A stretch of DNA of 64,000 nt, taken from NCBI RefSeq assembly GCF_021147775.1, contig NZ_JAGTPK010000023.1, positions 1 to 64,000 on the forward strand, written 5' to 3'. Made by a program: the position numbers and the translations under genes. The first letter of the stretch is position 1. Each line of letters opens with the position of its first letter. This DNA is from Pseudomonas californiensis (GTDB lineage Bacteria; Pseudomonadota; Gammaproteobacteria; Pseudomonadales; Pseudomonadaceae). A model generated the notes under the pieces. It made no database searches and was not told the origin of the DNA. It saw nothing but the letters and a program-made list of their open reading frames with translations. This document shows, one piece after another, positions 18,582-27,708 of the stretch.

Positions 18582-21023
18582 TTGATACGCCTGCTGAAGT
18601 TTTTCTGGTGGTCTCTCGTCGCGGTATTCTGCTCGCTGTTGCTCGGCTTGAGCGGCGCGTTCCTTTATCTGAGCCCTACCCTGCCATCCGTTGAGGCGCT
18701 GCGAAGCATCCAACTGCAAATTCCACTTCGTGTGTACAGCAGCGACGGCAAGCTGATCGCGGAGTTTGGCGAGATGCGCCGGACCCCTATTCGCTTCGCT
18801 GAGATCCCGCCCAACTTCATCAATGCACTGTTATCGGCAGAAGATGACAATTTCGCCAATCACTACGGTGTCGATCCCAGCAGCCTGATGCGTGCCGCCA
18901 CACAACTGGTGAAAAGCGGTCACATTCAATCGGGCGGCAGTACCATCACGATGCAAGTCGCGAAAAACTTTTTTTTGACGAGTGAAAGAAGCTTTTCCCG
19001 CAAAACCACCGAAATCCTTCTTGCCCTGCAAATCGAGCGCCAACTCACCAAAGACGAGATTCTCGAGCTGTACGTCAACAAGATCTATCTGGGCAATCGG
19101 GCCTACGGAATCGAGGCGGCGGCGCAAGTCTACTACGGTAAATCGATCCGCGATGTAAGCTTGGCGCAAATGGCCATGATTGCCGGTTTGCCCAAGGCAC
19201 CGTCACGTTTCAACCCACTGGCAAACCCGACCCGCGCCAAGGAACGACGCGACTGGATCCTTGGTCGCATGTATCGCCTCGGCAAAATCGACCAGACTGC
19301 TTACCAGACCGCCCTGGCCGAGCCACTCAACGCCAGTTACCACGTTCCAACGCCAGAAGTTAACGCCCCCTACATCGCCGAAATGGCGCGGGCGGACATG
19401 GTCGGGCGGTTCGGCAGCGAGGCTTATACAGAGGGCTTCCGCGTCACCACGACTGTGCCAAGCGACCTTCAGGAACACGCCAACGAAGCCATTCGGACAG
19501 GGCTGATCGACTACGACCAGCGTCACGGCTACCGTGGACCGGAGAGTCGCTTCCCGGGCATGACCCGCGCCAACTGGGCACAGGAACTGACTAAACAACG
19601 GACGATCAACGGCATCGAGCCTGCCATCGTCACGCAGATCGACAAGACCGGCTTGCGTGTCCTCACGCGCAACGGTGAAAAGGAAGAGACCGTCGAGTGG
19701 AGCTCCATGAAATGGGCTCGCCCGTACCTGAATACCAACAGCCTGGGCGCCAATCCCAAGCAACCCGGAGATGTTGCGCACGTCGGCGACCTGATTCGCG
19801 TGCTGCGCCAGGCCGACGGCTCGCTGAAATTCAGTCAAATTCCCGTCGCGCAAAGCGCGCTGGTGTCGCTGGATCCGCAGAACGGTGCGATCCGGGCGCT
19901 GGTTGGCGGCTTCGCGTTCGAGCAAAGTAACTATAACCGGGCGATGCAGGCCAAGCGCCAGCCGGGATCGAGCTTCAAACCGTTCATTTATAGTGCGGCG
20001 CTTGATAATGGCTACACCGCCTCCAGCCTCGTGAACGATGCGCCTATCGTCTTCGTTGACGAATATCTGGACAAGGTCTGGCGCCCGAAGAACGACACCA
20101 ACACGTTCCTCGGTCCGATCCGTCTTCGCGAGGCGCTGTACAAGTCGCGTAACCTGGTGTCGATCCGCCTGTTACAGGCGCTGGGCGTCGACAGCACGAT
20201 CGACTACATCACACGCTTCGGCTTCGCCAAGCAGGACCTGCCGCGCAACCTCTCGCTTGCACTGGGTACGGCAACGCTCACCCCGATGGAGATTGCCACT
20301 GGCTGGAGCGCCTTCGCCAACGGTGGCTACAAGGTCAGCCCTTACCTGATCCAGACCATCGAGAACCGCGACGGCCAGACGATCTTCATCGCCAATCCGC
20401 CTACCGTACCCGCCAATGACGCGAAGACTGCACCTGACACCTCAACATTTGCCGTGCATGACAGCCCGAGCGTGACGCCTGCGTCGTCGATGACACCCGT
20501 TGAGCCTCAGACGACAATTCCTGCCGAGCGTATCGTGGACGGCCGTACGACCTACATCCTCAACAGCATGCTGCAGGACGTGATCAAACGCGGCACCGGC
20601 CGTCGTGCCCTGTCCATGAACAGGCCGGACATTGCCGGCAAGACCGGTACGACCAATGACTCCAAGGATGCATGGTTCTCCGGCTACAACGCCGATTACA
20701 TCACCACGGTCTGGTCAGGCTTCGATCAGCCTGAAAGCCTTGGACGGCATGAGTTCGGCGGCACGGTCTCGCTGCCGATCTGGATGGACTACATGAGCGC
20801 CGCGCTGAAGGACAAGCCACCGCATCAACAGGCCGAACCGGATGGCATCCTGAGCCTGCGGGTTGACCCACTCAGCGGCCGGGCAGCAACACCAAGCACG
20901 CCTAACGCGTTCTTCGAGCTGTTCAAAAGCGAAGACACGCCACCCAGCGTCAACGAACTGGGCGGCAGCGCGCCGGGCAGTCCTCTGCCGGCAGACGAGT
21001 CAGCACCGATCGATCTGTTCTAG
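18582..21023 (+). CDS. ponA: Penicillin-binding protein 1A (PonA/MrcA)
   Basis: Bifunctional class A PBP that polymerises glycan strands and cross-links peptides in the periplasm; 813 residues. It starts at an unusual TTG codon (reading MIRLLKFFWW in line with homologues) with GGAA upstream. An N-terminal membrane anchor (about residues 7-30) is followed by the GT51 transglycosylase with catalytic Glu87 in SAEDDNF, an OB-like insertion, and the transpeptidase with SSFK (Ser463), SRN in YKSRNLVS, and KTGTT. It ends GAPIDLF-like (SAPIDLF), as in P. aeruginosa. Divergence from pilM is the conserved gammaproteobacterial arrangement. Confidence 0.97.
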   Translation: MIRLLKFFWWSLVAVFCSLLLGLSGAFLYLSPTLPSVEALRSIQLQIPLRVYSSDGKLIAEFGEMRRTPIRFAEIPPNFINALLSAEDDNFANHYGVDPSSLMRAATQLVKSGHIQSGGSTITMQVAKNFFLTSERSFSRKTTEILLALQIERQLTKDEILELYVNKIYLGNRAYGIEAAAQVYYGKSIRDVSLAQMAMIAGLPKAPSRFNPLANPTRAKERRDWILGRMYRLGKIDQTAYQTALAEPLNASYHVPTPEVNAPYIAEMARADMVGRFGSEAYTEGFRVTTTVPSDLQEHANEAIRTGLIDYDQRHGYRGPESRFPGMTRANWAQELTKQRTINGIEPAIVTQIDKTGLRVLTRNGEKEETVEWSSMKWARPYLNTNSLGANPKQPGDVAHVGDLIRVLRQADGSLKFSQIPVAQSALVSLDPQNGAIRALVGGFAFEQSNYNRAMQAKRQPGSSFKPFIYSAALDNGYTASSLVNDAPIVFVDEYLDKVWRPKNDTNTFLGPIRLREALYKSRNLVSIRLLQALGVDSTIDYITRFGFAKQDLPRNLSLALGTATLTPMEIATGWSAFANGGYKVSPYLIQTIENRDGQTIFIANPPTVPANDAKTAPDTSTFAVHDSPSVTPASSMTPVEPQTTIPAERIVDGRTTYILNSMLQDVIKRGTGRRALSMNRPDIAGKTGTTNDSKDAWFSGYNADYITTVWSGFDQPESLGRHEFGGTVSLPIWMDYMSAALKDKPPHQQAEPDGILSLRVDPLSGRAATPSTPNAFFELFKSEDTPPSVNELGGSAPGSPLPADESAPIDLF

Positions 21024-21030
21024 CCAATAC

Positions 21031-21061
21031 TCGTGGCGGGCTTGCTCAAAGCCCGCCACGA
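21031..21061. terminator. 13-bp perfect hairpin after ponA
   Basis: TCGTGGCGGGCTT and AAGCCCGCCACGA flank a 5-base loop, 8 bases after the ponA stop. There is no T-tract, so it may be an mRNA-end stabiliser or a degenerate REP-like element instead of a classical terminator. Confidence 0.55.
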
Positions 21062-21191
21062 ATGGCTCGTCATACCCTCCTTTACACGACCGGCCCCGCT
21101 ACCGGCAGTCGCCTCGGTAATTTTTACTTTCAGCAAAACCCTTGGTGCCGGTATGATCGCGCGCCCGATACACCCGGAAGCCTGAATTCAA

Positions 21192-21647
21192 ATGAAACCC
21201 ACCTTGATCGCCGCCGCAGAACTCGATCGCATCGATACCTGGGCCAAATACTCCAGCTACATGTGCGGAGGCTGTGTTTCCAGCTGCTGCACGTTACCTG
21301 TGGAAGTGAAGATCAAGGATCTGATCCGCATCGGCATCGTCGATGAATTCGAGCGGGGTGATCCGCCCAAGAACATTGCCAAACGCCTGCAAAAGGAAGG
21401 GATTGTCGAGCGCTATAATCAGAAGTCAGAAATCTTCACCTTGCAGCGCATGAGCAACAACGACTGCCTGTACCTGGACCGTAAGAGCCGCCTGTGCACC
21501 ATCTACGACAAGCGCCCGGACACCTGCCGCAACCATCCCAAGATCGGACCGCGCCCAGGCTATTGCGCGTACAAGCCCAAGGATGTGGTACGCCAGGAAA
21601 GCGGCTCACTGAAGAACGCCACCAGCGCGCCAGTGCCCAAGTTCTAA
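21192..21647 (+). CDS. YkgJ-family cysteine-cluster protein
   Basis: A 151-residue cytoplasmic protein of the YkgJ (UPF0153) family, which is thought to chelate zinc or iron through clustered cysteines. The pattern is clear: CGGCVSSCC near residues 20-28, then C in NNDCLYLD, LCTIYDKRPDTCRNHP and YCAYKP. The biochemical role of the family is not established. It stands alone between ponA and convergent typA. Confidence 0.85.
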   Translation: MKPTLIAAAELDRIDTWAKYSSYMCGGCVSSCCTLPVEVKIKDLIRIGIVDEFERGDPPKNIAKRLQKEGIVERYNQKSEIFTLQRMSNNDCLYLDRKSRLCTIYDKRPDTCRNHPKIGPRPGYCAYKPKDVVRQESGSLKNATSAPVPKF

Positions 21648-21696
21648 ATCCTCGCGAGTTGCGGGCTGCCGCCCAAAAGCACAAAACCCGCACAAA

Positions 21697-21736
21697 CAAA
21701 AACGCCCCCGGCCTTGCGACCGGGGGCGTTTTTTTC
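21697..21736. terminator. Bidirectional rho-independent terminator
   Basis: AACGCCCCCGG-CCTTGCGA-CCGGGGGCGTT with A-rich sequence on the left and a run of T on the right. It sits between the convergent ykgJ-like gene and typA and can stop both. Confidence 0.92.
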
Positions 21737-21755
21737 TAGCCGTTCAACTGATCAA

Positions 21756-23576
21756 TCAGTTGCCCGACTTCTTGGCAGCGCGCGTACGCTCGCTTTCGCC
21801 AAGGATCTTCTTACGCAAACGAATCGACTTCGGCGTGACTTCGCAAAGCTCGTCTTCCTGAACGAATTCAAGAGCCTGTTCCAGCGTGAAACGGATAGGC
21901 GGAACCAGAGCGATGGTTTCGTCTTTACCGGAAGCACGCATGTTGTCGAGCTTCTTGCCCTTGGTAGGGTTTACGCCAAGGTCGTTGTCGCGGCTGTTGA
22001 TGCCGACGATCTGACCTTCATAAACGTCTTCACCGTGACCCAGGAACAGCTTGCCACGCGCCTGCAGAGTTTCCAGGGAGTAGGTCAGCGCCTTGCCGGT
22101 AGCAACCGAAACAAGAACGCCGTTCTGACGGCCAGACATGTCGCCCGACTTCATCACGTCGTAACGGTCGAAGATCGAGGTCAGGATGCCTGCACCGGAA
22201 GTGAGGGTCAGGAACTCGTTACGGAAACCGATCAGGCCACGAGCAGGGATGTTGTACTCGAGACGAACACGGCCCTTGCCATCCGGAACCATGTTGGTCA
22301 GGTCGCCCTTACGAATACCGATCTGTTCCATGATCGAGCCCTGGGACTCTTCCGGCAGGTCGATGGTCACGTTCTCGTACGGTTCGTGCTTGACGCCGTC
22401 AACCATACGGATGATTACTTCCGGACGACCAACGCCCATTTCGAAGCCTTCGCGACGCATGGTTTCGATCAGTACCGAGAGGTGCAGCTCGCCACGACCC
22501 GAGACCTTGAACTTGTCAGCGGTGTCGCCTTCTTCAACGCGCAGAGCAACGTTGTACAGCAGCTCCTTGTCCAGACGTTCCTTGATGTTACGGCTGGTGA
22601 CGAACTTGCCTTCTTTACCGCAGAAAGGCGAATCGTTGACCTGGAAGGTCATGGAAACGGTTGGCTCGTCGACAGTCAACGGCTTCATCGCTTCAACAGT
22701 CAGCGGGTCGCAGAGGGTGTCGGAGATGAACAGCTGGTCGAAGCCGCTGATGCAGACGATGTCGCCGGCAGCTGCTTCTTCAACGTCGATACGGTGCAGA
22801 CCGTGGTGACCCATCAGCTTCAGGATACGACCGTTGCGGCGCTTGCCGTCAGCGTCGATCGCAACAACCTGAGTGTTTGGCTTGATCTTGCCACGTGCAA
22901 TACGGCCAACACCGATAACACCCAGGAAGCTGTTGTAGTCCAGTGCCGAGATCTGCATCTGGAACGGACCATCACGGTCAACCTGTGGAGCAGGAACGTG
23001 ATCGACAATCGCCTGGTACAACGGGGTCATGTCTTCGGCCATGTCGGTGTGTTCCAGACCGGCAATACCGTTCAGGGCCGAGGCGTAGACGACTTTGAAG
23101 TCCAGCTGTTCTTCGGTGGCACCCAGGTTGTCGAACAGGTCAAAGATCTGGTCTAGAACCCAGTCCGGACGTGCGCCAGGACGGTCAACCTTGTTGATGA
23201 CCACGATTGGACGCAGGCCGGCTTCGAAAGCCTTCCTGGTCACGAAACGGGTTTGCGGCATAGGGCCGTCCTGGGCATCGACCAGCAGCAGCACGGAGTC
23301 AACCATCGACATCACGCGCTCTACTTCACCACCGAAGTCGGCGTGGCCCGGGGTGTCCACGATATTGATGTGGTAGCCATTCCAGTTGATCGCGGTGTTC
23401 TTCGCGAGAATGGTAATACCGCGCTCTTTTTCCTGGTCGTTGGAGTCCATCACGCGCTCGTCGTTGAGCTCGCCGCGCTCCAGAGTGCCGGACTGACGCA
23501 GGAGTTTGTCTACCAGGGTGGTCTTACCATGGTCAACGTGAGCAATGATGGCGATGTTACGTAGATTTTCGATCAC
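21756..23576 (-). CDS. typA: Ribosome-associated GTPase TypA/BipA
   Basis: Translational GTPase of 606 residues, needed for ribosome assembly at low temperature and for stress or virulence traits in several bacteria. GTPase motifs: G1 AHVDHGKTT (12-20), G3 DTPGH (74-78), G4 NKVD (128-131). EF-G-like domains follow, then the BipA-specific C-terminus (VNPTKGKKLDNMRASGKDETI). The start is a GTG at 23576. In the same direction as thiI, 140 bases downstream of it. Confidence 0.98.
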   Translation of the reverse strand: MIENLRNIAIIAHVDHGKTTLVDKLLRQSGTLERGELNDERVMDSNDQEKERGITILAKNTAINWNGYHINIVDTPGHADFGGEVERVMSMVDSVLLLVDAQDGPMPQTRFVTRKAFEAGLRPIVVINKVDRPGARPDWVLDQIFDLFDNLGATEEQLDFKVVYASALNGIAGLEHTDMAEDMTPLYQAIVDHVPAPQVDRDGPFQMQISALDYNSFLGVIGVGRIARGKIKPNTQVVAIDADGKRRNGRILKLMGHHGLHRIDVEEAAAGDIVCISGFDQLFISDTLCDPLTVEAMKPLTVDEPTVSMTFQVNDSPFCGKEGKFVTSRNIKERLDKELLYNVALRVEEGDTADKFKVSGRGELHLSVLIETMRREGFEMGVGRPEVIIRMVDGVKHEPYENVTIDLPEESQGSIMEQIGIRKGDLTNMVPDGKGRVRLEYNIPARGLIGFRNEFLTLTSGAGILTSIFDRYDVMKSGDMSGRQNGVLVSVATGKALTYSLETLQARGKLFLGHGEDVYEGQIVGINSRDNDLGVNPTKGKKLDNMRASGKDETIALVPPIRFTLEQALEFVQEDELCEVTPKSIRLRKKILGESERTRAAKKSGN

Positions 23577-23716
23577 TTGTGTATCTCGATCAGAGGATTC
23601 GGTCTGCTGCTTGAAAGGCAGCGATTAACTATTTCGAGTCGGCAAAAGCCGTTACGGCTTGGCGACTGGTGTCGGGGGGCCGGTGACGCAAGCCACAGGC
23701 AAACAGCCCCGGGCAC

Positions 23717-25171
23717 TTAGCTCGGTCGATAAACGCGCACATTGGCATGCCCCTCACTGAGCAAATGGTGAGCATGCAGGCGACTCATGACGCCTTTGTC
23801 GCAATACAACAGGTACTGGCGTGTGTCATCCAGTCCCTTGAAACGGCTGTTCAATGCATAGAACGGCAGCGTCTGTATCTCCACGCCAGGCACATTCAGC
23901 GGCTGGTCTTCCTGGGCATCCGGGTGACGGATGTCGATGATGACCTGGCCGGCCAGCGCCTGACTGACTTCTTCTATGTCGACATTGCGGCTAAGATCGT
24001 CGATGACGCGATCGATCGAAACCAGCTTGGCGCGCTCGAGCGCTTGCTCGAGAATCGCCATGTCGAACTGCTTTTCTTCGTACTCAACGCGATTACGCTT
24101 GGCGTTGGTTTTCGGGTTGATCGAGATCACCCCGCAATACTCAGGCATGTGCCGGGCAAAATCAGCGGTGCCGATTTCAGTCGCCTGATCCACGATGTCC
24201 TGCTTGTGGCTGGCTACCAGAGGACGCAGGACCAGCTTGTCGGTGGCCGCGTCGATCAGCGACAGATTGGGCAGTGTCTGGCTGGCAACCTGTGAAATAG
24301 CCTCGCCGGTGACCAGTACGTCGATTTCCAGACGATCAGCCACGGCAGATGCAGCGCGTAACATCATACGCTTCAAAACTACACCCATATGACTGTTATC
24401 GACTTTCTGCAGAATTTCTCCGAGAACTTCCTCGAACGGCACGCTGACGAACAGCACGCGCTGCGAGCTGCCGTACTTCTTCCAGATGAAGTGCGCGACT
24501 TCCATCACACCCAATTCATGGGCGCGACCGCCCAGATTGAAGAAACAGAAGTGCGCCATAAGGCCACGGCGCATGATCTGGTAAGCGGCGACTGTCGAAT
24601 CGAAGCCGCCAGACATCAGCACCAGCGTCTGCTCCAGTGCGCCGAGCGGATAGCCGCCCAGGCCCTTGTGCTGATCATGAACCACGAACAACCGTTGGTC
24701 GCGAATTTCCATGCGGACCACAAGATCAGGCCTTTTCAGCTCGATTCCGGCCGCGCCGCATTGTTGGCGCAGCTGGCTGCCGACGTATTTTTCGACATCC
24801 ATGGAGCTGAAATCATGTCGCCCGGCACGCTTGCATCGCACTGAAAACATTTTGCCCGGCAGCAGGTCGGCGTAGTGCGCCTTGCACTTGGCAACGATGT
24901 CATCCATGTCGCCCAGCGGGTATTCGGCCACCTGCAGAAAGTTGGCGATGCCGGGCATGCAGCTCAGGCGCTCGGTGATGCCCTGCAGCACTTTCGGGTC
25001 TGTCAGCCGGGTCTCGACCTCAAGGTTGTCCCATACGCCACCCACAACAATGTCCGCGTCCAGTTCCCGGAGCACGGTACGAATGTTCTTGCCCAGCTGC
25101 CGGATGAACTTCTTGCGCACCGGAGGGCTTTTGATGGTGATTTCTGGGAAAACTTTAACGATTAGTTTCAT
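23717..25171 (-). CDS. thiI: tRNA 4-thiouridine synthase ThiI (with rhodanese domain)
   Basis: Makes 4-thiouridine in tRNA and supplies sulfur for the thiamine thiazole. The ATG at 25171 (MKLIVKVFPE) gives 484 residues, the normal full length; a longer frame upstream is not conserved-looking. An N-terminal NFLD/THUMP region is followed by the PP-loop SGGFDS (187-192). The C-terminal rhodanese domain has the persulfide Cys456 in YCDKGVM, and the partner Cys346 in PEYCGV is present, so this is the E. coli-type active version. Confidence 0.97.
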   Translation of the reverse strand: MKLIVKVFPEITIKSPPVRKKFIRQLGKNIRTVLRELDADIVVGGVWDNLEVETRLTDPKVLQGITERLSCMPGIANFLQVAEYPLGDMDDIVAKCKAHYADLLPGKMFSVRCKRAGRHDFSSMDVEKYVGSQLRQQCGAAGIELKRPDLVVRMEIRDQRLFVVHDQHKGLGGYPLGALEQTLVLMSGGFDSTVAAYQIMRRGLMAHFCFFNLGGRAHELGVMEVAHFIWKKYGSSQRVLFVSVPFEEVLGEILQKVDNSHMGVVLKRMMLRAASAVADRLEIDVLVTGEAISQVASQTLPNLSLIDAATDKLVLRPLVASHKQDIVDQATEIGTADFARHMPEYCGVISINPKTNAKRNRVEYEEKQFDMAILEQALERAKLVSIDRVIDDLSRNVDIEEVSQALAGQVIIDIRHPDAQEDQPLNVPGVEIQTLPFYALNSRFKGLDDTRQYLLYCDKGVMSRLHAHHLLSEGHANVRVYRPS

Positions 25172-25267
25172 GGAAACAGTACGTGAGGTGCCGACCAAAA
25201 AAGGGGGGCGCGGATTATAGCGGAAATTGCTCAAGGTTTAACCAGTTATCGTACACCCGATCATCGA

Positions 25268-25302
25268 TGCACCAAAAAGATTCGCCGCACCAAATTGAAG
25301 CG
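25268..25302. promoter_or_regulatory. Possible NtrC-binding sites upstream of glnA
   Basis: Two spaced half-site matches to the NtrC consensus TGCACCA-N3-TGGTGCA: TGCACCA at 25268-25274 and CGCACCA at 25286-25292, each with a weak second half. They lie about 85-120 bases upstream of the sigma-54 promoter, a typical enhancer distance. The good left halves and poor right halves keep confidence moderate. Confidence 0.45.
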
Positions 25303-25387
25303 CCATAACAGTGCGTGTTTTCCCAGAACAAGCGGCTTTTCTCCCTGCAAAGCCTTCATTTGAGGCAAAAAACCCAACACGGGGCAC

Positions 25388-25403
25388 TGGCATGCAAATT
25401 GCT
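25388..25403 (+). promoter_or_regulatory. Sigma-54 promoter of glnA
   Basis: TGGCATGCAAATTGCT matches the consensus TGGCAYRNNNNTTGCW at every fixed position, with GG and GC separated by ten bases. It lies about 100 bases upstream of the glnA ATG. This fits NtrC-dependent induction of glnA under nitrogen limitation. Confidence 0.88.
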
Positions 25404-25504
25404 CCCTTGTGAGGCAGGTTGCCATGGCAGAGTATTCGCGCCGGCATCACCCAAATTTAAGGGGCCAAAACTATAAGGCGGCCCCTAGCCACCCGGAGGA
25501 CACC

Positions 25505-26911
25505 ATGTCGAAGTCGGTTCAACTCATCAAAGATCATGACATTAAGTGGATTGATCTGCGCTTCACTGACACCAAGGGCAAGCAGCAGCACGTCACCATG
25601 CCTGCACGCGATGCGCTGGAAGACGACTTCTTCGAAGTCGGCAAAATGTTCGACGGTTCCTCCATTGCCGGCTGGAAAGGCATCGAAGCTTCCGACATGA
25701 TCCTGCTGCCGGATGACGAAACAGCTCTTCTCGATCCGTTCACCGAAGAGCCAACCCTGATCCTGGTTTGCGACGTCATCGAACCCTCGACCATGCAGGG
25801 CTATGACCGCGACCCACGCGCCATCGCTCACCGTGCCGAGGAATACCTGAAGTCCACCGGTATCGGTGACACTGTGTTCGTCGGTCCAGAGCCAGAGTTC
25901 TTCATCTTCGACGAAGTGAAGTTCAAGTCCGACATCTCCGGTTCCATGTTCAAGATCTTTTCTGAACAGGCTTCCTGGATGACCGACGGCGACGTCGACG
26001 GCGGCAACAAAGGCCACCGTCCTGGCGTCAAAGGTGGCTACTTCCCATTACCACCGGTCGACCATGACCACGAAATTCGTACCGCAATGTGCAACGCCCT
26101 GGAAGAAATGGGCCAGATCGTGGAAGTTCACCACCACGAAGTTGCCACTGCTGGCCAGAACGAAATCGGCGTGAAATTCAACACGCTGGTCAAGAAGGCT
26201 GACGAAGTTCAGACCCTCAAGTACTGCGTACATAACGTTGCCGATGCCTATGGCCGTACTGCTACCTTCATGCCCAAGCCACTGTACGGTGACAACGGTT
26301 CGGGTATGCACGTCCACATGTCGATCTCCAAAGATGGCAAGAACACCTTCGCAGGTGAAGGCTATGCCGGTCTGTCCGACACTGCCCTGTTCTTCATCGG
26401 CGGCATCATCAAGCACGGCAAGGCTCTGAACGGCTTCACCAACCCGTCGACCAACTCCTACAAGCGTCTGGTCCCAGGTTTCGAAGCTCCGGTCATGCTG
26501 GCCTACTCGGCACGTAACCGTTCGGCGTCCATCCGTATTCCTTACGTCTCCAGCCCACGTGGCCGTCGTATCGAAGCGCGCTTCCCGGATCCAGCAGCCA
26601 ACCCGTACCTGGCGTTCGCTGCACTGTTGATGGCTGGCCTGGACGGCATCCAGAACAAGATCCACCCCGGCGACGCAGCTGACAAAAACCTGTATGACCT
26701 GCCGCCTGAAGAGGCGAAAGAGATCCCACAAGTTTGCGGCAGCCTGAAAGAAGCCCTGGAAGAGCTGGACAAAGGTCGTGCATTCCTGACCAAAGGCGGC
26801 GTTTTCAGCGACGACTTCATCGATGCTTACATCGAGCTGAAAAGCGAAGAAGAAATCAAGGTTCGCACCTTCGTACACCCACTGGAATACGAGCTGTACT
26901 ACAGCTGCTGA
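25505..26911 (+). CDS. glnA: Glutamine synthetase type I (GlnA)
   Basis: Makes glutamine from glutamate, ammonia and ATP; dodecameric cytoplasmic enzyme of 468 residues. The ATG at 25505 follows a strong GGAGGA site, so upstream in-frame ATGs are rejected. GS signature segments are visible (FDGSSIAGW, GPEPEFFIFD, and the ATP-loop NGSGMHVHMS). Tyr397 in NLYDLPPEE is the residue adenylylated by GlnE in enterics, so activity control by adenylylation is expected. A sigma-54 promoter and possible NtrC sites precede it. Confidence 0.99.
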   Translation: MSKSVQLIKDHDIKWIDLRFTDTKGKQQHVTMPARDALEDDFFEVGKMFDGSSIAGWKGIEASDMILLPDDETALLDPFTEEPTLILVCDVIEPSTMQGYDRDPRAIAHRAEEYLKSTGIGDTVFVGPEPEFFIFDEVKFKSDISGSMFKIFSEQASWMTDGDVDGGNKGHRPGVKGGYFPLPPVDHDHEIRTAMCNALEEMGQIVEVHHHEVATAGQNEIGVKFNTLVKKADEVQTLKYCVHNVADAYGRTATFMPKPLYGDNGSGMHVHMSISKDGKNTFAGEGYAGLSDTALFFIGGIIKHGKALNGFTNPSTNSYKRLVPGFEAPVMLAYSARNRSASIRIPYVSSPRGRRIEARFPDPAANPYLAFAALLMAGLDGIQNKIHPGDAADKNLYDLPPEEAKEIPQVCGSLKEALEELDKGRAFLTKGGVFSDDFIDAYIELKSEEEIKVRTFVHPLEYELYYSC

Positions 26912-26941
26912 TCCAGTCGCGCCAGCGTTTATGGCGTAACA

Positions 26942-26971
26942 AGAGGCCTCCTTCGGGAGGTCTTTTTTTGC
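26942..26971 (+). terminator. Terminator after glnA
   Basis: GAGGCCTCC-TTCG-GGAGGTCTTTTTTT: a stem with a TTCG loop followed by seven T, just after glnA. A typical rho-independent terminator. Confidence 0.92.
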
Positions 26972-27072
26972 CTGCGATTCGACGCGTGAAGTTTTTTTCA
27001 CCTCAAAAGGCTGGCTGCACAAAGGTACTTGGCGTTAACTAGTCTTCCCTTTTGCCAACAGGATGAAGTCCC

Positions 27073-27630
27073 ATGCGCCTGCTACTGAGTGCTTCGCTGC
27101 TCACCCTGACCTGCCTGTCTTCAAACGCTGCCTTTGCTGGAGGACAGACCTCTGCGAGCGTTGAGCCGTTGTTGCAGGCCATCAGCGAGCGCCTGACCAT
27201 TGCCGATCAGGTTGCCTTGAGCAAATGGGACAGCGGCAAGGCCGTCGAAGACCCACCGCGCGAGCAACAGGTCATCACTGCGGCTCAGGCACGCGCAGCC
27301 GAATTCAATTTGAATCCGGACGACATTCAGCGATTGTTTCGGGCCCAGATAGAAGCCAACAAATATGTGCAGAATGCTTTGCTGGCTCAGTGGCACGCTG
27401 CAGGCAAAGCGCCCGACACCACCAGAAAGAGCCTGACGGACGATATCCGCCCTGCCCTTGACCGATTGCAGACGCAACTGCTGAAAGCCTACGCCGACTT
27501 CCAGCCGATTCGCACAACGAATCAGTGCCGGATACTGCTTGATGCAGGGCTCAAGCAACACCTGAAAGATCCGATTCATGACCAGGCACTGGTACTGGCC
27601 ACTGCAGATCTGTGCCCTGCAAAAATCTGA
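27073..27630 (+). CDS. Secreted chorismate mutase (AroQ-gamma class)
   Basis: Converts chorismate to prephenate outside the cytoplasm. It is 185 residues with a signal peptide cleaved after AAFA (residue 22). The all-helical AroQ core is recognisable: RLTIADQVALSKW near residues 41-53, then REQQVITAA, IEANKYVQNALLAQW and a long C-terminal part with two cysteines (TNQCRILLD and ADLCP) able to form a disulfide, as in the gamma (*AroQ) subclass. Such exported mutases are known from P. aeruginosa, Salmonella and plant-associated microbes, and a role in blunting host salicylate or phenylpropanoid metabolism has been proposed for some. It stands alone after the glnA terminator. Confidence 0.9.
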   Translation: MRLLLSASLLTLTCLSSNAAFAGGQTSASVEPLLQAISERLTIADQVALSKWDSGKAVEDPPREQQVITAAQARAAEFNLNPDDIQRLFRAQIEANKYVQNALLAQWHAAGKAPDTTRKSLTDDIRPALDRLQTQLLKAYADFQPIRTTNQCRILLDAGLKQHLKDPIHDQALVLATADLCPAKI

Positions 27631-27708
27631 TCCATCAGGCAGATAGCGCAGCATGGGACGATGTGTTCTATGCTGACGGCCTTTGTGCCTTTGGTTGTCG
27701 AGAGTCTC

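Noticed and set aside
21714..23156. 480-codon plus-strand open frame opposite typA
   Set aside because: Shadow of typA; it has no ribosome site, starts within the terminator, and looks like no known protein.
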